Source: Natronorubrum aibiense (lineage in GTDB: Archaea; Halobacteriota; Halobacteria; Halobacteriales; Natrialbaceae). Taken from it: a stretch of 64,000 bases of DNA. Made by a program: the position numbers and the translations under genes. Below, in pieces: positions 54,029 through 62,214 of the stretch. The notes below the pieces were generated by a model, which saw only the letters and a program-made list of their open reading frames with translations, did no database searches and was not told where the DNA came from. Position 1 is the stretch's first letter. Each line of letters starts with the position of its first letter. The stretch lies in contig NZ_CP045488.1 in NCBI RefSeq assembly GCF_009392895.1, positions 1 to 64,000 of the forward strand. Direction: 5' to 3'.

Positions 54029-55555
54029 TTACGACGACGATTCGACGTGTTGTTCGAACGCGTGTGCACTCGAGAGCACCGTCGCGTCGTCGAACCGCTC
54101 GCCGATTAGCATCAGCCCGACCGGGAGGCCGTCCGCCCGGCCAGCGGGCACCGAGATCGCCGGATGGCCGGTGACGTCGAACGGAGCCGTGTTGTGGAGC
54201 ATGTTGAGCGCGCGCTCGATCGCCTCGAGCCGTGTGATCGACTCGTCGACTTCGTGTGCGGTTTGTGGCGTCGTCGGCATCGCGAGCACGTCGACGTCCG
54301 CGAGTGCATCGTCGTACTCGGCGGCCAGTTTCCGGCTGAGATTCTGTGCTTTGGCGTAGTAGCGACCGCGGTACTCGTCGGCCATGTACTGGCCCAGAAC
54401 GAGGGTGAATTTCAGCGTCGTCAGGTAATCGTCGGCCTGCGCACGTCGCGCTCGGCCGAACGCATCAGCCAGCTGGGTGTCGTAGAACCCTTTGCCGTAG
54501 TGGCCGACGCACTCGCCGTTGACCGTCGCGGCCGTCTCCTCTATGGCGATGGCGTTCCAGATCGTCAGCCCGTCGAGATGCATCGGGACCGAGAGCTCCG
54601 TGACGGTCGCGCCAGCGTCTTCGAACGCCGCGAGCCCGTCGCGAACGGTGTCGTCGACGCTCGACTCACTGGTCTCCCGCTCAAAACCTTCCGTGACGAC
54701 GCCAACGGTCACGTCCGAGGGATCGGCCGAGAGCGCCTCGTGATACTCGGCGGTGGGAACGGCCCCCTGCCGCGGATCGAGGCCGTCCGCACCGGCGATG
54801 ACGTCCAACACGCGCGCACAGTCCTCGACGGTGTCACAGATTGGGCCGGCGTGGTCGAACGAGCGGCCGAGGCCGGCGATCCCGGTGTACGGCACCAGCC
54901 CGTGGGTCGGCTTGTGACCGACGAGACCGCTCCAGGCGGCCGGGATGCGAATCGAGCCGCCCTGATCGCCGCCGATGGCGACGTCGACGTCGCCGTTCCC
55001 GACGGCCGCAGCCGATCCTGACGAGGAACCACCGGCGATGTAATCCGAGTCGACGGGGTTCAACACCGGCCCCGTCGCAGAGAGTTCGCCGCTTCCGGAG
55101 AACGCCATATCCTCCATGTTCAGCTTGCCGGTGATCGTCGCGCCGGCCTCGAGGAGCCGCGTCACGATGGTCGCATCGGTCAACGGCACGTAGCCCTCGA
55201 AGAGCTTCGAGCCCAGGGTTAACTCGACGCCGGCCACGTTGACGTTGTCCTTGAGGCCGACGTCGTAGTCTTCGAGTGGGCCGTCGTCTGCGCCCCGGAC
55301 CTCACATTTGGTGACAAAGGCGTTGAGCGGGTCCTCGTCTGGTCCCGGTTTGTAGCCCGGATCGCGGTCGGTGTACTCGATTCGAGGGCGATAATCCGGG
55401 AGTTCGTCTAACCGCTCATAGCCGGCGAGCGTTTCGGCGATGACGGCTGCGAAGTCTTCGACTTCCGATTCGGTCAGGTCGATGTGGTGGTGGGCCGCGT
55501 ACTCCCGGATTTCCTCCGGTGTGGGCGGTTGCACGTTCGGTGGTGATCCTGGCAT
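54029..55555 (-). CDS. Amidase-signature hydrolase 2
   Basis: A 508-aa paralogue with the same catalytic set: YDVGLKDNVNVAGVELTLG (Lys), GGSSSGSAAAVGNGDVDVAIGGDQGGSIRIPAAWSG (cis-Ser and Ser nucleophile). The N terminus carries a helical preface (PTPEEIREYAAHHHIDLTESEVEDF) seen in amidases of the GatA-like family. The two proteins are clearly divergent, so this is an old duplication. Probably cotranscribed with the first amidase. Confidence 0.9.
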   Translation of the reverse strand: MPGSPPNVQPPTPEEIREYAAHHHIDLTESEVEDFAAVIAETLAGYERLDELPDYRPRIEYTDRDPGYKPGPDEDPLNAFVTKCEVRGADDGPLEDYDVGLKDNVNVAGVELTLGSKLFEGYVPLTDATIVTRLLEAGATITGKLNMEDMAFSGSGELSATGPVLNPVDSDYIAGGSSSGSAAAVGNGDVDVAIGGDQGGSIRIPAAWSGLVGHKPTHGLVPYTGIAGLGRSFDHAGPICDTVEDCARVLDVIAGADGLDPRQGAVPTAEYHEALSADPSDVTVGVVTEGFERETSESSVDDTVRDGLAAFEDAGATVTELSVPMHLDGLTIWNAIAIEETAATVNGECVGHYGKGFYDTQLADAFGRARRAQADDYLTTLKFTLVLGQYMADEYRGRYYAKAQNLSRKLAAEYDDALADVDVLAMPTTPQTAHEVDESITRLEAIERALNMLHNTAPFDVTGHPAISVPAGRADGLPVGLMLIGERFDDATVLSSAHAFEQHVESSS

Positions 55556-55621
55556 CAGTTCTGGTGGTTGCTAACAATAGACAAAAGCGTTCGCCAATAG
55601 TTTCGAGGGGCTGCTGTTGAA

Positions 55622-55703
55622 TACTATCGTCACCACTGAACGTCAGTGCACACCCGGTCGAACGACAGCGGTGCGCTCGGTGTGTGACCCCCTCCAGTTG
55701 TCT
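55622..55703. repeat. Dispersed palindromic element, copy 2
   Basis: CCACTGAACGTCAGTGCACA on the left faces GTGCGCTCGGTGTGTGA and CCAGTTGT on the right, in the same order as in the copy at 60902-60985. Ends are degraded. It lies between the second amidase and a small gene. Confidence 0.6.
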
Positions 55704-55800
55704 CTCCATGAGTACAGGTCCTGTGTTTTGAGCGTAGAACCCACGGCCAGTATCGGAGTCCGTGTGAACGCTTATCAATAGTGGAGGTGTACTGACAGGT

Positions 55801-56007
55801 ATGGGCCGAAGTCTCTGGGACGTGTTTCTGTCGTCGTTCAGAACGAACGACGAAAACGCTGACGAAGGAGATGATCGCTTTGTCCCGTCTCCGCTGGATT
55901 TGTCGGTCCGATTTGCACACGGTGGACCCGACAACGACGTTCAACGGGAACTCCACAAAATCGACGAGCAAGCTCGAGAACTCGAAGAAAACCGGCGGGA
56001 TCACTAA
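55801..56007 (+). CDS. 68-aa hypothetical protein
   Basis: A small acidic protein, MGRSLWDVFLSSFRTNDENADEGDD, with a C-terminal charged helix (RELHKIDEQARELEENRRDH). A possible TATA (CTTATCAATA, about 30 bases upstream) and halophilic composition support it. Not recognised. Confidence 0.5.
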   Translation: MGRSLWDVFLSSFRTNDENADEGDDRFVPSPLDLSVRFAHGGPDNDVQRELHKIDEQARELEENRRDH

Positions 56008-56066
56008 AACGATTCAGTTCCAGCGATCATTTTGAACGCCAAAACCGTCATCTCGATGACGGCGAG

Positions 56067-56759
56067 TCAGTCCGTCACGGAGACGCCACCGAAGGCGGCG
56101 AAACCAGTGACGACGAGGTCGACGCCGTCGTGGTCCTGTTCCCGACGTGGCCGGTCGTCTGATGCCCCACCGAGGACGGGCAAGACGTCCAGTTGTACGT
56201 TCCACTCGCGAGGAACGATGATGTCGACGCCGCCGAACAACGCGACGGCGTTGACCTGTGCCGGCCGCTCCTCGAGTGAGGTGTCACGGAGGTCAAGTTC
56301 GGTGCCGCCGAAGATAGCGGTCAGATCCGCCCCGCTGAAGGCCGTCGACGTGTTGCGCTTCTCGACGCCACCGAACGCAGCGAACGCGGATGTGAATGCG
56401 TCGTCGGTGGCGCGAACGCGAGAGCGGAACTGGCCCAGGATGATCGAGAGTCCGAAGGCGATCACGAGCACTGGCCAGAAGACGACGACCTGGTCGACGG
56501 TCGCGTAGTCGAGCGCGACCAGTTGACCCGCACCGGCGACGCCGATGAGTACGACCGGGCCGACAATGTTTCGAAAGCGACTCTGGACGAGCGCCCAGAC
56601 GCCGACGAGCACGAACAGCGACGGGACGTACAGCAAGGCGTCCTGCGTCGAGAGGACGCCGGTCGTCTCGAGCAAGAGCAAGATGCCGACCAAGATTACG
56701 AGCGCACCGAGGAGGAGTTGGCTGGTTGGCAGCCGGCGTGCGGATATTGTCGTTGCCAT
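56067..56759 (-). CDS. Membrane protein with LiaF-like C-terminal domain
   Basis: A 230-aa protein with four N-terminal helices (LLGALVILVGILLLLETTGVL and three more) followed by a glycine-rich beta domain with the repeated AFGGVEKR, IFGGTELDLRD, LFGGVDIIVPREWNV, the pattern of the LiaF/DUF2154-type C-terminal domain. In Firmicutes such proteins sit in cell-envelope stress circuits. In archaea the role is unknown. Confidence 0.75.
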   Translation of the reverse strand: MATTISARRLPTSQLLLGALVILVGILLLLETTGVLSTQDALLYVPSLFVLVGVWALVQSRFRNIVGPVVLIGVAGAGQLVALDYATVDQVVVFWPVLVIAFGLSIILGQFRSRVRATDDAFTSAFAAFGGVEKRNTSTAFSGADLTAIFGGTELDLRDTSLEERPAQVNAVALFGGVDIIVPREWNVQLDVLPVLGGASDDRPRREQDHDGVDLVVTGFAAFGGVSVTD

Positions 56760-56877
56760 ACTGACAGCTACGACGACGATTCATATAGCTATGCTGTCCC
56801 CAGCGGTACACGACTGACAGGGCCGGCCGTGGATGTCGTTCGAATCGTTTTCCTTCCGCGCACGCGTTCGGTCGGAT

Positions 56878-57162
56878 ATGGCAGAGCTCAACCCGATCGG
56901 CAAGCGGATTCACAACATCTCACCCGATCCCGTTCGACTGACCCTCGAGGACGGCACCGAAGCGGTCTTTCATATCTCCGGCGCGGAGTTCTTCCAGCAG
57001 GAGTTTCAGGCCGAGGGCACGCACGACGACGAGGATGCCGCGTATCGATTCGTCTCGAGTGAAGACAACGACGCGATTCTCGTCGGCCGACAGGGTCCCG
57101 ACGAGGATGGGTGGTCGATGATCGGCGAGGTCGTGGCCGTGGAACCAGTCGACTCGAACTGA
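56878..57162 (+). CDS. 94-aa conserved-looking protein
   Basis: An acidic 94-aa protein: MAELNPIGKRIHNISPDPVRLTLEDGTEAVFHISGAEFFQQEFQAEG and a beta-rich second half (AILVGRQGPDEDGWSMIGEVVAVEPV). It has the look of a small all-beta (Sm- or SH3-like) domain. The start is the ATG at 56878. Not recognised further. Confidence 0.6.
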   Translation: MAELNPIGKRIHNISPDPVRLTLEDGTEAVFHISGAEFFQQEFQAEGTHDDEDAAYRFVSSEDNDAILVGRQGPDEDGWSMIGEVVAVEPVDSN

Positions 57163-57614
57163 CAGAGGCAACGACTAGCCCTGTCGCCTTCGTTCGGCTC
57201 CACGTAGTCTCGGGTCGGTTTCGACGTCGCTGCATCGGCCACCGCCTCGAGAGACGTGCGGCAAGTGTTGTTGGAGCGCGCGCGAGCAGATTCGGGGTGA
57301 TCGTTGGGGCGTGGTGGCCGTCGATCGCCGATCCAAAACCGATCAACAATACTGAAAGTAACTATCGCTCCAGCTGTCGGTCTCCAACGTGAGTCGAGTA
57401 CACAAGTTCACTCCGCCATTCCGACGGCCGTTCATTCGGGCTTCATGGTGTTACACAGCCGATTTTCGCATGTGGAGACGTGCGTTAGGAGAACCGATGC
57501 GAGCGCCATAGGCAAAAACTTACTCGAGCACCAGTAACTATCATAGACAAACATGCAGTACTGTGTGACTCATCGACACGGGGATTTTTAGTGTCGGACA
57601 CGTACCGCCGGCAA
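57163..57614. other. Intergenic stretch upstream of ppc
   Basis: Nothing in these 450 bases reads as a convincing gene or RNA. The final part carries a TATA-like GATTTTTAG (57582-57590), which would start transcription near 57612, at the ppc ATG. Confidence 0.4.
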
Positions 57615-60305
57615 ATGGCATTGCATAACAGGGACGTTCGACAGGACGTCCGTGAACTGGGTGCGCTGCTTGGAGACGTCCTCGAGGAACAGACTTCTCG
57701 CCGGGCGTTCAGGACCGTCGAGTCGTGTCGGCGCGACGCGATCGACTACCGCTCGGGCGAACTCGACTCTCGACAGCCGCTGATCTCCGATCTGCAGGGA
57801 CTCTCACCACACCAACAGCGGATCGTCGCCCGCGCGTTCACGACGTACTTCGAACTGATCAACCTCGCCGAGGAGCGCGAACGGGTCCGCACGATCCGGA
57901 CGGGCTCACAGGACGGCACCTTAGAGGACAGCCTCGAGACGGCTGCTGAAGAACTGGCGGACAGCGACGTCGACACCGTCGAGCAGGTACTCGACGACGT
58001 CCTGATCGAACCGACGTTCACCGCCCACCCGACCGAAGCGCGGCGCAAGACGGTCAAATCGAAGCTGCGAACGATCTCGACCCAACTCGAGACCCTAGAC
58101 GAGCGACTGCTGACGGACAAGGAAGAAGGACAGGTCTGGCGGGACATCGACGCCGAAGTGACGAGCCTCTGGCAGACGCCACAGGTCCGGAATCGCCAGC
58201 CTGAACCCGAAGACGAGGCCCGAAACGTCCAGTGGTACCTCGAGAACACGCTGTTCGACGTCGTCGGCGAGGTGTACGACGAACTCGCCGATGCAATCGA
58301 CGACGAAATCGAGGATTCCCTCGAGATCCCGAAACTCTTCGAGTTCCGCTCGTGGGCGGGCAGCGACCGGGACGGCAACCCCTACGTGACCCCCGAGGTG
58401 ACGGCCAACACGCTCGAACAACAGCGCGAGGTCGTCCTCGAGAAGTACCGCGACCAACTCAAGCGCCTGTCGGGCGTGTTGAGTCAGGACGGCAGTCGGA
58501 TCGACGCCGGCGGGGCGTTCGAGCGCTCGCTCGAGGACGACCGCGACCGACTGCCCGGCAGCGCGCGAACTGCCGAAGAACGGTACCCCGGCGAACCCTA
58601 CCGCCAGAAGCTCAAGCTCATGCGCGAACGCCTCGAGCGCGTCAGCGACGTCCGACCCGGCGGCTACGAGGACGTCGACGAACTGCTCGCCGACCTCGAG
58701 GTCATCGCAAAGAGCCTGCGGAACAACGGGGCCGAAAGCGTCGTCGAAGCCCACGTCGATCCGATTCGCCGACAGGTCGCCACCTTCGGCTTCTCGCTTG
58801 CGAGCCTCGACCTGCGTGAACACCAGGCGAAACACACCGACGCCATCGCGGCTGCACTCGAGCAGGAGGGTATCGACTACCACGACCTTTCGGAGGACGA
58901 GCGAACCGAGTTGCTCACCGACGCGATCTTGCAAGACGAGCCGATCATCGACTGTACCGACACCGAGGGGCTCTCCGAGGAGTCGACTCGCGTCCTCGAA
59001 CTGTTCGCCAGTCTCGGCGACTGGCAGGCGGAGTACGGCGTCGAAGCGATCGACACCTACTGCATCTCGATGACCGAGGAGCCGAGTCACGTCCTCGAGG
59101 TACTCTTTCTCGCCGATCAGGCCGGCGTCGTCTCGCTGCCCGAACACTGCGGAATCGACGTCGTCCCGCTGCTCGAGACCGAGTACGCCCTCTCGGGCGC
59201 TCGCCGAATCATGGGCACGCTGTTCGAGAACGAAGCGTACAGTCAGGCGCTCGAGGCCCGTGGGCAGACCCAGGAGATCATGCTCGGCTACTCGGACTCG
59301 AACAAGGAAAACGGCTTCCTCGCGGCGAACTGGTCGCTCTATAAAAACCAGCGGCGACTGGGTGAGATCTGTGCCGACTACGACGTGACGATGCGGCTGT
59401 TCCACGGCCGCGGCGGGTCGATCTCCCGCGGCGGCGGCCCGATGAACGAGGCGCTGCTGGCGCTGCCCAACAGCACGGTGACAGGGCAGGTCAAATTCAC
59501 TGAACAGGGCGAAGCGATCGCCGAGAAGTACGCCAACCCGCGGATCGCCGAGCGAAACATCGAGCAGATGCTGAACGCCCAGCTTCGGGCGCGCCTGCAC
59601 GCGATGGACCAGCCCGAAGAGGAGGTCCGCGAGGAGTGGGTCGACGCCATGGAGACCATGGCCGACGCCGCACGTCAGGAGTACCGCGACCTCTTGGAGA
59701 GTGACGGCTTCGTCCAGTACTTCGAGCAGGCGACGCCGATTACGGTCATCGAGGACCTCGATCTGGGTTCGCGGCCCGCCTCGAGAAGCGGTGAGCGAAC
59801 CGTCGAGGACCTGCGGGCGATCCCGTGGGTGTTCTCGTGGACCCAGTCGCGGTGTATCCTGCCCGGCTGGTACGCCCTCGCGACGGGGCTCGAGACCTAC
59901 TTGGACGACGGTGGCTCGATTGAGACGCTTCAGGAGATGTACGCCGAGTGGCCGTTCTTCCGGACGACGCTCGACAACGCCGCGCTCTCGCTGTCCCGAA
60001 CCGAACTCGAAATCGCCGAGCAGTACGCGAATCTGGCAGACGACGACCTCGAGGCGACTTTCTTCCCGCGGATAACCGACGAGTACCAGCAGGCAACCGA
60101 TCTGATTACCGAAATCGGCCAGCGCGACCAGCTACACACGCGTGACTGGCTCGGCGAGAACCTCGAGCGACGCAATCCCTATGTCGATCCGCTGAACCTG
60201 CTGCAGGTCTACCTGCTCGACCAAACCCATCGGACGGACATCGAAGAGCGAACGCTGCGGCTGACGGTCAAAGGTGTCGCTGCCGGGATGAAGAACACGG
60301 GATAA
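57615..60305 (+). CDS. ppc: Phosphoenolpyruvate carboxylase
   Basis: An 896-aa enzyme that makes oxaloacetate from PEP and bicarbonate to refill the TCA cycle. FTAHPTEARRKTVKSKL carries the catalytic His, SWAGSDRDGNPYVTPEV is the GxDRDGNP motif, LGYSDSNKENGFLAANWSLY the active-site loop, and FHGRGGSISRGGGPMNEALLALP the glycine-rich catalytic segment. The C terminus ends MKNTG as in all PEPC. I prefer the ATG at 57615, next to the predicted transcript start, over a GTG at 57591. Confidence 0.97.
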   Translation: MALHNRDVRQDVRELGALLGDVLEEQTSRRAFRTVESCRRDAIDYRSGELDSRQPLISDLQGLSPHQQRIVARAFTTYFELINLAEERERVRTIRTGSQDGTLEDSLETAAEELADSDVDTVEQVLDDVLIEPTFTAHPTEARRKTVKSKLRTISTQLETLDERLLTDKEEGQVWRDIDAEVTSLWQTPQVRNRQPEPEDEARNVQWYLENTLFDVVGEVYDELADAIDDEIEDSLEIPKLFEFRSWAGSDRDGNPYVTPEVTANTLEQQREVVLEKYRDQLKRLSGVLSQDGSRIDAGGAFERSLEDDRDRLPGSARTAEERYPGEPYRQKLKLMRERLERVSDVRPGGYEDVDELLADLEVIAKSLRNNGAESVVEAHVDPIRRQVATFGFSLASLDLREHQAKHTDAIAAALEQEGIDYHDLSEDERTELLTDAILQDEPIIDCTDTEGLSEESTRVLELFASLGDWQAEYGVEAIDTYCISMTEEPSHVLEVLFLADQAGVVSLPEHCGIDVVPLLETEYALSGARRIMGTLFENEAYSQALEARGQTQEIMLGYSDSNKENGFLAANWSLYKNQRRLGEICADYDVTMRLFHGRGGSISRGGGPMNEALLALPNSTVTGQVKFTEQGEAIAEKYANPRIAERNIEQMLNAQLRARLHAMDQPEEEVREEWVDAMETMADAARQEYRDLLESDGFVQYFEQATPITVIEDLDLGSRPASRSGERTVEDLRAIPWVFSWTQSRCILPGWYALATGLETYLDDGGSIETLQEMYAEWPFFRTTLDNAALSLSRTELEIAEQYANLADDDLEATFFPRITDEYQQATDLITEIGQRDQLHTRDWLGENLERRNPYVDPLNLLQVYLLDQTHRTDIEERTLRLTVKGVAAGMKNTG

Positions 60306-60839
60306 TCAGCTGTCGTCGTCAGTGTCGTATCGCTCCGCTGCCGACTCGAACCCCAGTTCCTCGTGTTCGCGCCCCCGGCGCTGTTCGAGGGCGGCGATCG
60401 CATCCGGATCGCGGGCCGCGTCGTCGGTGATCCGCGCCCACGAGGTGTGGACCTTCGAGTGACACCACCGACAGAGATAGACCGTAATCTCGTGGCTCAG
60501 TTGCTCCCCATCGCGAGCATAGGAGAGGTGATGTTCCTCGAGCAGCGGCCGCTCGTCGTCGTGGGCCAACCGTTTTTCCTCGAGACCACAGCGGACGCAC
60601 TCGCGGTCCCGGTTGCGCGAGCGGAAGTGCGGGCAATCGGCCCACGTCTTGTCCGTGTCGGGATCGACGACGGGACAGGCGTACTCCTCGCTGGCGCGTT
60701 CGCGGGCGAACTCGGGGTCGTGTGCGTAGTGCTTGAGGGCGTACCGACACTGGCCCTCACCGGTGAGATGGTCACAGAGGCCCGCGAACTCGTAGGGGTC
60801 GTCGACGCCGACTGAGGTTCCCCGTGGCGTTTTCTCCAT
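60306..60839 (-). CDS. HNH-like zinc protein
   Basis: A 177-aa protein with cysteine pairs: CVRCGLEEKRLAHDD, then LEEHHLSYARDGEQLSHEITVYLCRWCHSKVHTSW. The EHHxSY... CxxCHxxVH arrangement is the HNH nuclease (Zn-binding beta-beta-alpha) pattern. Upstream is a second cysteine group (CDHLTGEGQCRYAL). Whether it cuts DNA is unknown; ubiquitous small HNH proteins in haloarchaea are often of this type. Confidence 0.72.
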   Translation of the reverse strand: MEKTPRGTSVGVDDPYEFAGLCDHLTGEGQCRYALKHYAHDPEFARERASEEYACPVVDPDTDKTWADCPHFRSRNRDRECVRCGLEEKRLAHDDERPLLEEHHLSYARDGEQLSHEITVYLCRWCHSKVHTSWARITDDAARDPDAIAALEQRRGREHEELGFESAAERYDTDDDS

Positions 60840-60901
60840 GCGCAGTTGCTCGGTCTTTGGCCGGCGAGCAGTTGAATCTCACGGGGCTGCTCGCGACGAG
60901 G

Positions 60902-60985
60902 TATAGTAGCCACTGAAAGTCAATGTACACCTGATCGCACGACGGCTGTGCGATCAGTGTGTGAATCGTTTCAGTTGTTACTATA
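60902..60985. repeat. Dispersed palindromic element, copy 3 (84 bp)
   Basis: Best-preserved copy. TATAGTAGCCACTGAAA (60902-60918) and TTTCAGTTGTTACTATA (60969-60985) are inverted repeats (15 of 17). The centre CTGATCGCAC-gacggct-GTGCGATCAG is a perfect 10-bp hairpin. No coding capacity. It ends 36 bases before the DUF192 start. Confidence 0.75.
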
Positions 60986-61021
60986 GGAGGACTTTTGGGA
61001 CCGTCAATCCGACTCGAGAAC

Positions 61022-61414
61022 GTGCGGCTGGTCCACTATCCGACATCCGGACACAACGGGGACTCGAGGCCGGACGGCGAGGCGACCACCGAGCGGCGCG
61101 TGGTGGCGACGGACGTCGACCTCGCGGACTCGCTGTTGTGCCAGACGCGCGGGCTGATGTTTCGGCGTTCGATCCCCGACGACTACGCGCTCGCGTTCCG
61201 CTTTGGCTCCGTCAAAACCCGCGACGTCCACATGCTGTTCGTCTTTTTCCCCATCGACGCCGTCTGGATCGTCGACGACGTCGTCCAGCGCATCGAGCGC
61301 CTGCAGCCGTGGCGGAGTTTCGAACGCGAGCGGTGTGACCTGCTCGTCGAACTGCCTGCCGGCGCTGGAAGCGACATCGAACCGGGCGACCGGCTCGTTC
61401 TCGAGTCGGCCTGA
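61022..61414 (+). CDS. DUF192 family protein
   Basis: A 130-aa protein. ADSLLCQTRGLMFRRSIPDDYALAFRF and the VWIVDDVVQRIERLQPWR segment are typical of DUF192, a small beta-barrel family seen near proteins handling membranes and amino acids, function unknown. I use the GTG at 61022 (VRLVHYP); a TTG at 60995 is an alternative nine codons upstream, close to the palindromic element. Confidence 0.78.
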   Translation: MRLVHYPTSGHNGDSRPDGEATTERRVVATDVDLADSLLCQTRGLMFRRSIPDDYALAFRFGSVKTRDVHMLFVFFPIDAVWIVDDVVQRIERLQPWRSFERERCDLLVELPAGAGSDIEPGDRLVLESA

Positions 61415-61421
61415 TTCGGCC

Positions 61422-61982
61422 TCACTCGAGGACCTCGACCTGTCCATCCCGAACGCGAACGTCGAGCAGACTCGTCACGTCCCGAGAGACGTCTGCGTGG
61501 TCGACGTCGACTCGCCGGAGAACGACCACGATGTCGACGAGTTCGGCTTCGACGGCCTCGAGGGCGTCACAGACCGCTTCGATCGTGCCGCCCGAAGAGA
61601 GGACGTCGTCGACCAGCAGGACGCGGTCGCCAGCGTCGACGCCGTTCACGAAGAGTTCACCCTCGCTGTAGCTGGTCTCCTGATGGACCGCGACTTCCTC
61701 CGGGAAGCCGTACGACCGTTTCCGGACGACGACTAACGGCACGTCGGTCGCGACTGACAGCGCCGTCCCGTGATGAATCCCCATCGCTTCCGGCGCGACG
61801 ATCTTGTCGACGGTCTCGAGGTCGACGCGCTCGCTGATGCCGTCGGCGACCGCGCGCAACACCGCCGGCTCGATCGGCGGAATCCCGTCGGTGACGCCGT
61901 GAACGAAATACTCGTAGCCGTCTCGATCGACGACGGGGGCCTGTCGAAGCGATCGCGCCAGCGGCTCCAGCGTTGGGTCCAT
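61422..61982 (-). CDS. hpt: Hypoxanthine/guanine phosphoribosyltransferase-like
   Basis: A 186-aa type I phosphoribosyltransferase for purine salvage. RVLLVDDVLSSGGTIEAV is the PRPP-binding loop, and DKIVAPEAMGIHHGTALSVATDVPLVVVRKR the conserved N-terminal half found in archaeal HGPRTase; adenine PRT is the closest alternative. Convergent with the DUF192 gene. Confidence 0.85.
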   Translation of the reverse strand: MDPTLEPLARSLRQAPVVDRDGYEYFVHGVTDGIPPIEPAVLRAVADGISERVDLETVDKIVAPEAMGIHHGTALSVATDVPLVVVRKRSYGFPEEVAVHQETSYSEGELFVNGVDAGDRVLLVDDVLSSGGTIEAVCDALEAVEAELVDIVVVLRRVDVDHADVSRDVTSLLDVRVRDGQVEVLE

Positions 61983-62090
61983 ACTCGAGTCAGACTACGC
62001 GGAGGAGGCGAAAGGTTGTTCCGATGTGACACACTCGAGGGGACTCTCGAGTGCCCCACAGCGTCGGGGTGGCGCTTCTGGACCGGCGGA

Positions 62091-62096
62091 TTTAAG
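62091..62096 (+). promoter_or_regulatory. TATA box of the leuA/cimA leader
   Basis: TTTAAG in a GCGGATTTAAGTCAG context; start predicted near 62120, next to the ATG of the small leader frame. Confidence 0.5.
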
Positions 62097-62124
62097 TCAG
62101 CATGATTCATTAGGGTCTGATACC

Positions 62125-62214
62125 ATGGCACGAGATTCGTTCTCAACGCCGGAGTCCGAGGATAGAGGAAGTCGGGGCAACCCGGCTGGGCGTGAAATTC
62201 CGCGACGAAACTAA
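62125..62214 (+). CDS. Possible 29-aa leader peptide upstream of leuA
   Basis: A frame opening at the first ATG of the predicted transcript: MARDSFSTPESEDRGSRGNP, then AGREIPRRN and TAA. It overlaps the probable GTG start of leuA (62192) by 23 bases in another frame, a layout that can couple or block translation. There is no run of Leu, Ile or Val codons, so classical attenuation is not implied. Real expression is uncertain. Confidence 0.35.
   Translation: MARDSFSTPESEDRGSRGNPAGREIPRRN

Noticed and set aside
58095-59600. 501-codon frame antisense to ppc
   Set aside because: Shadow of a highly conserved enzyme; no start context or motif.
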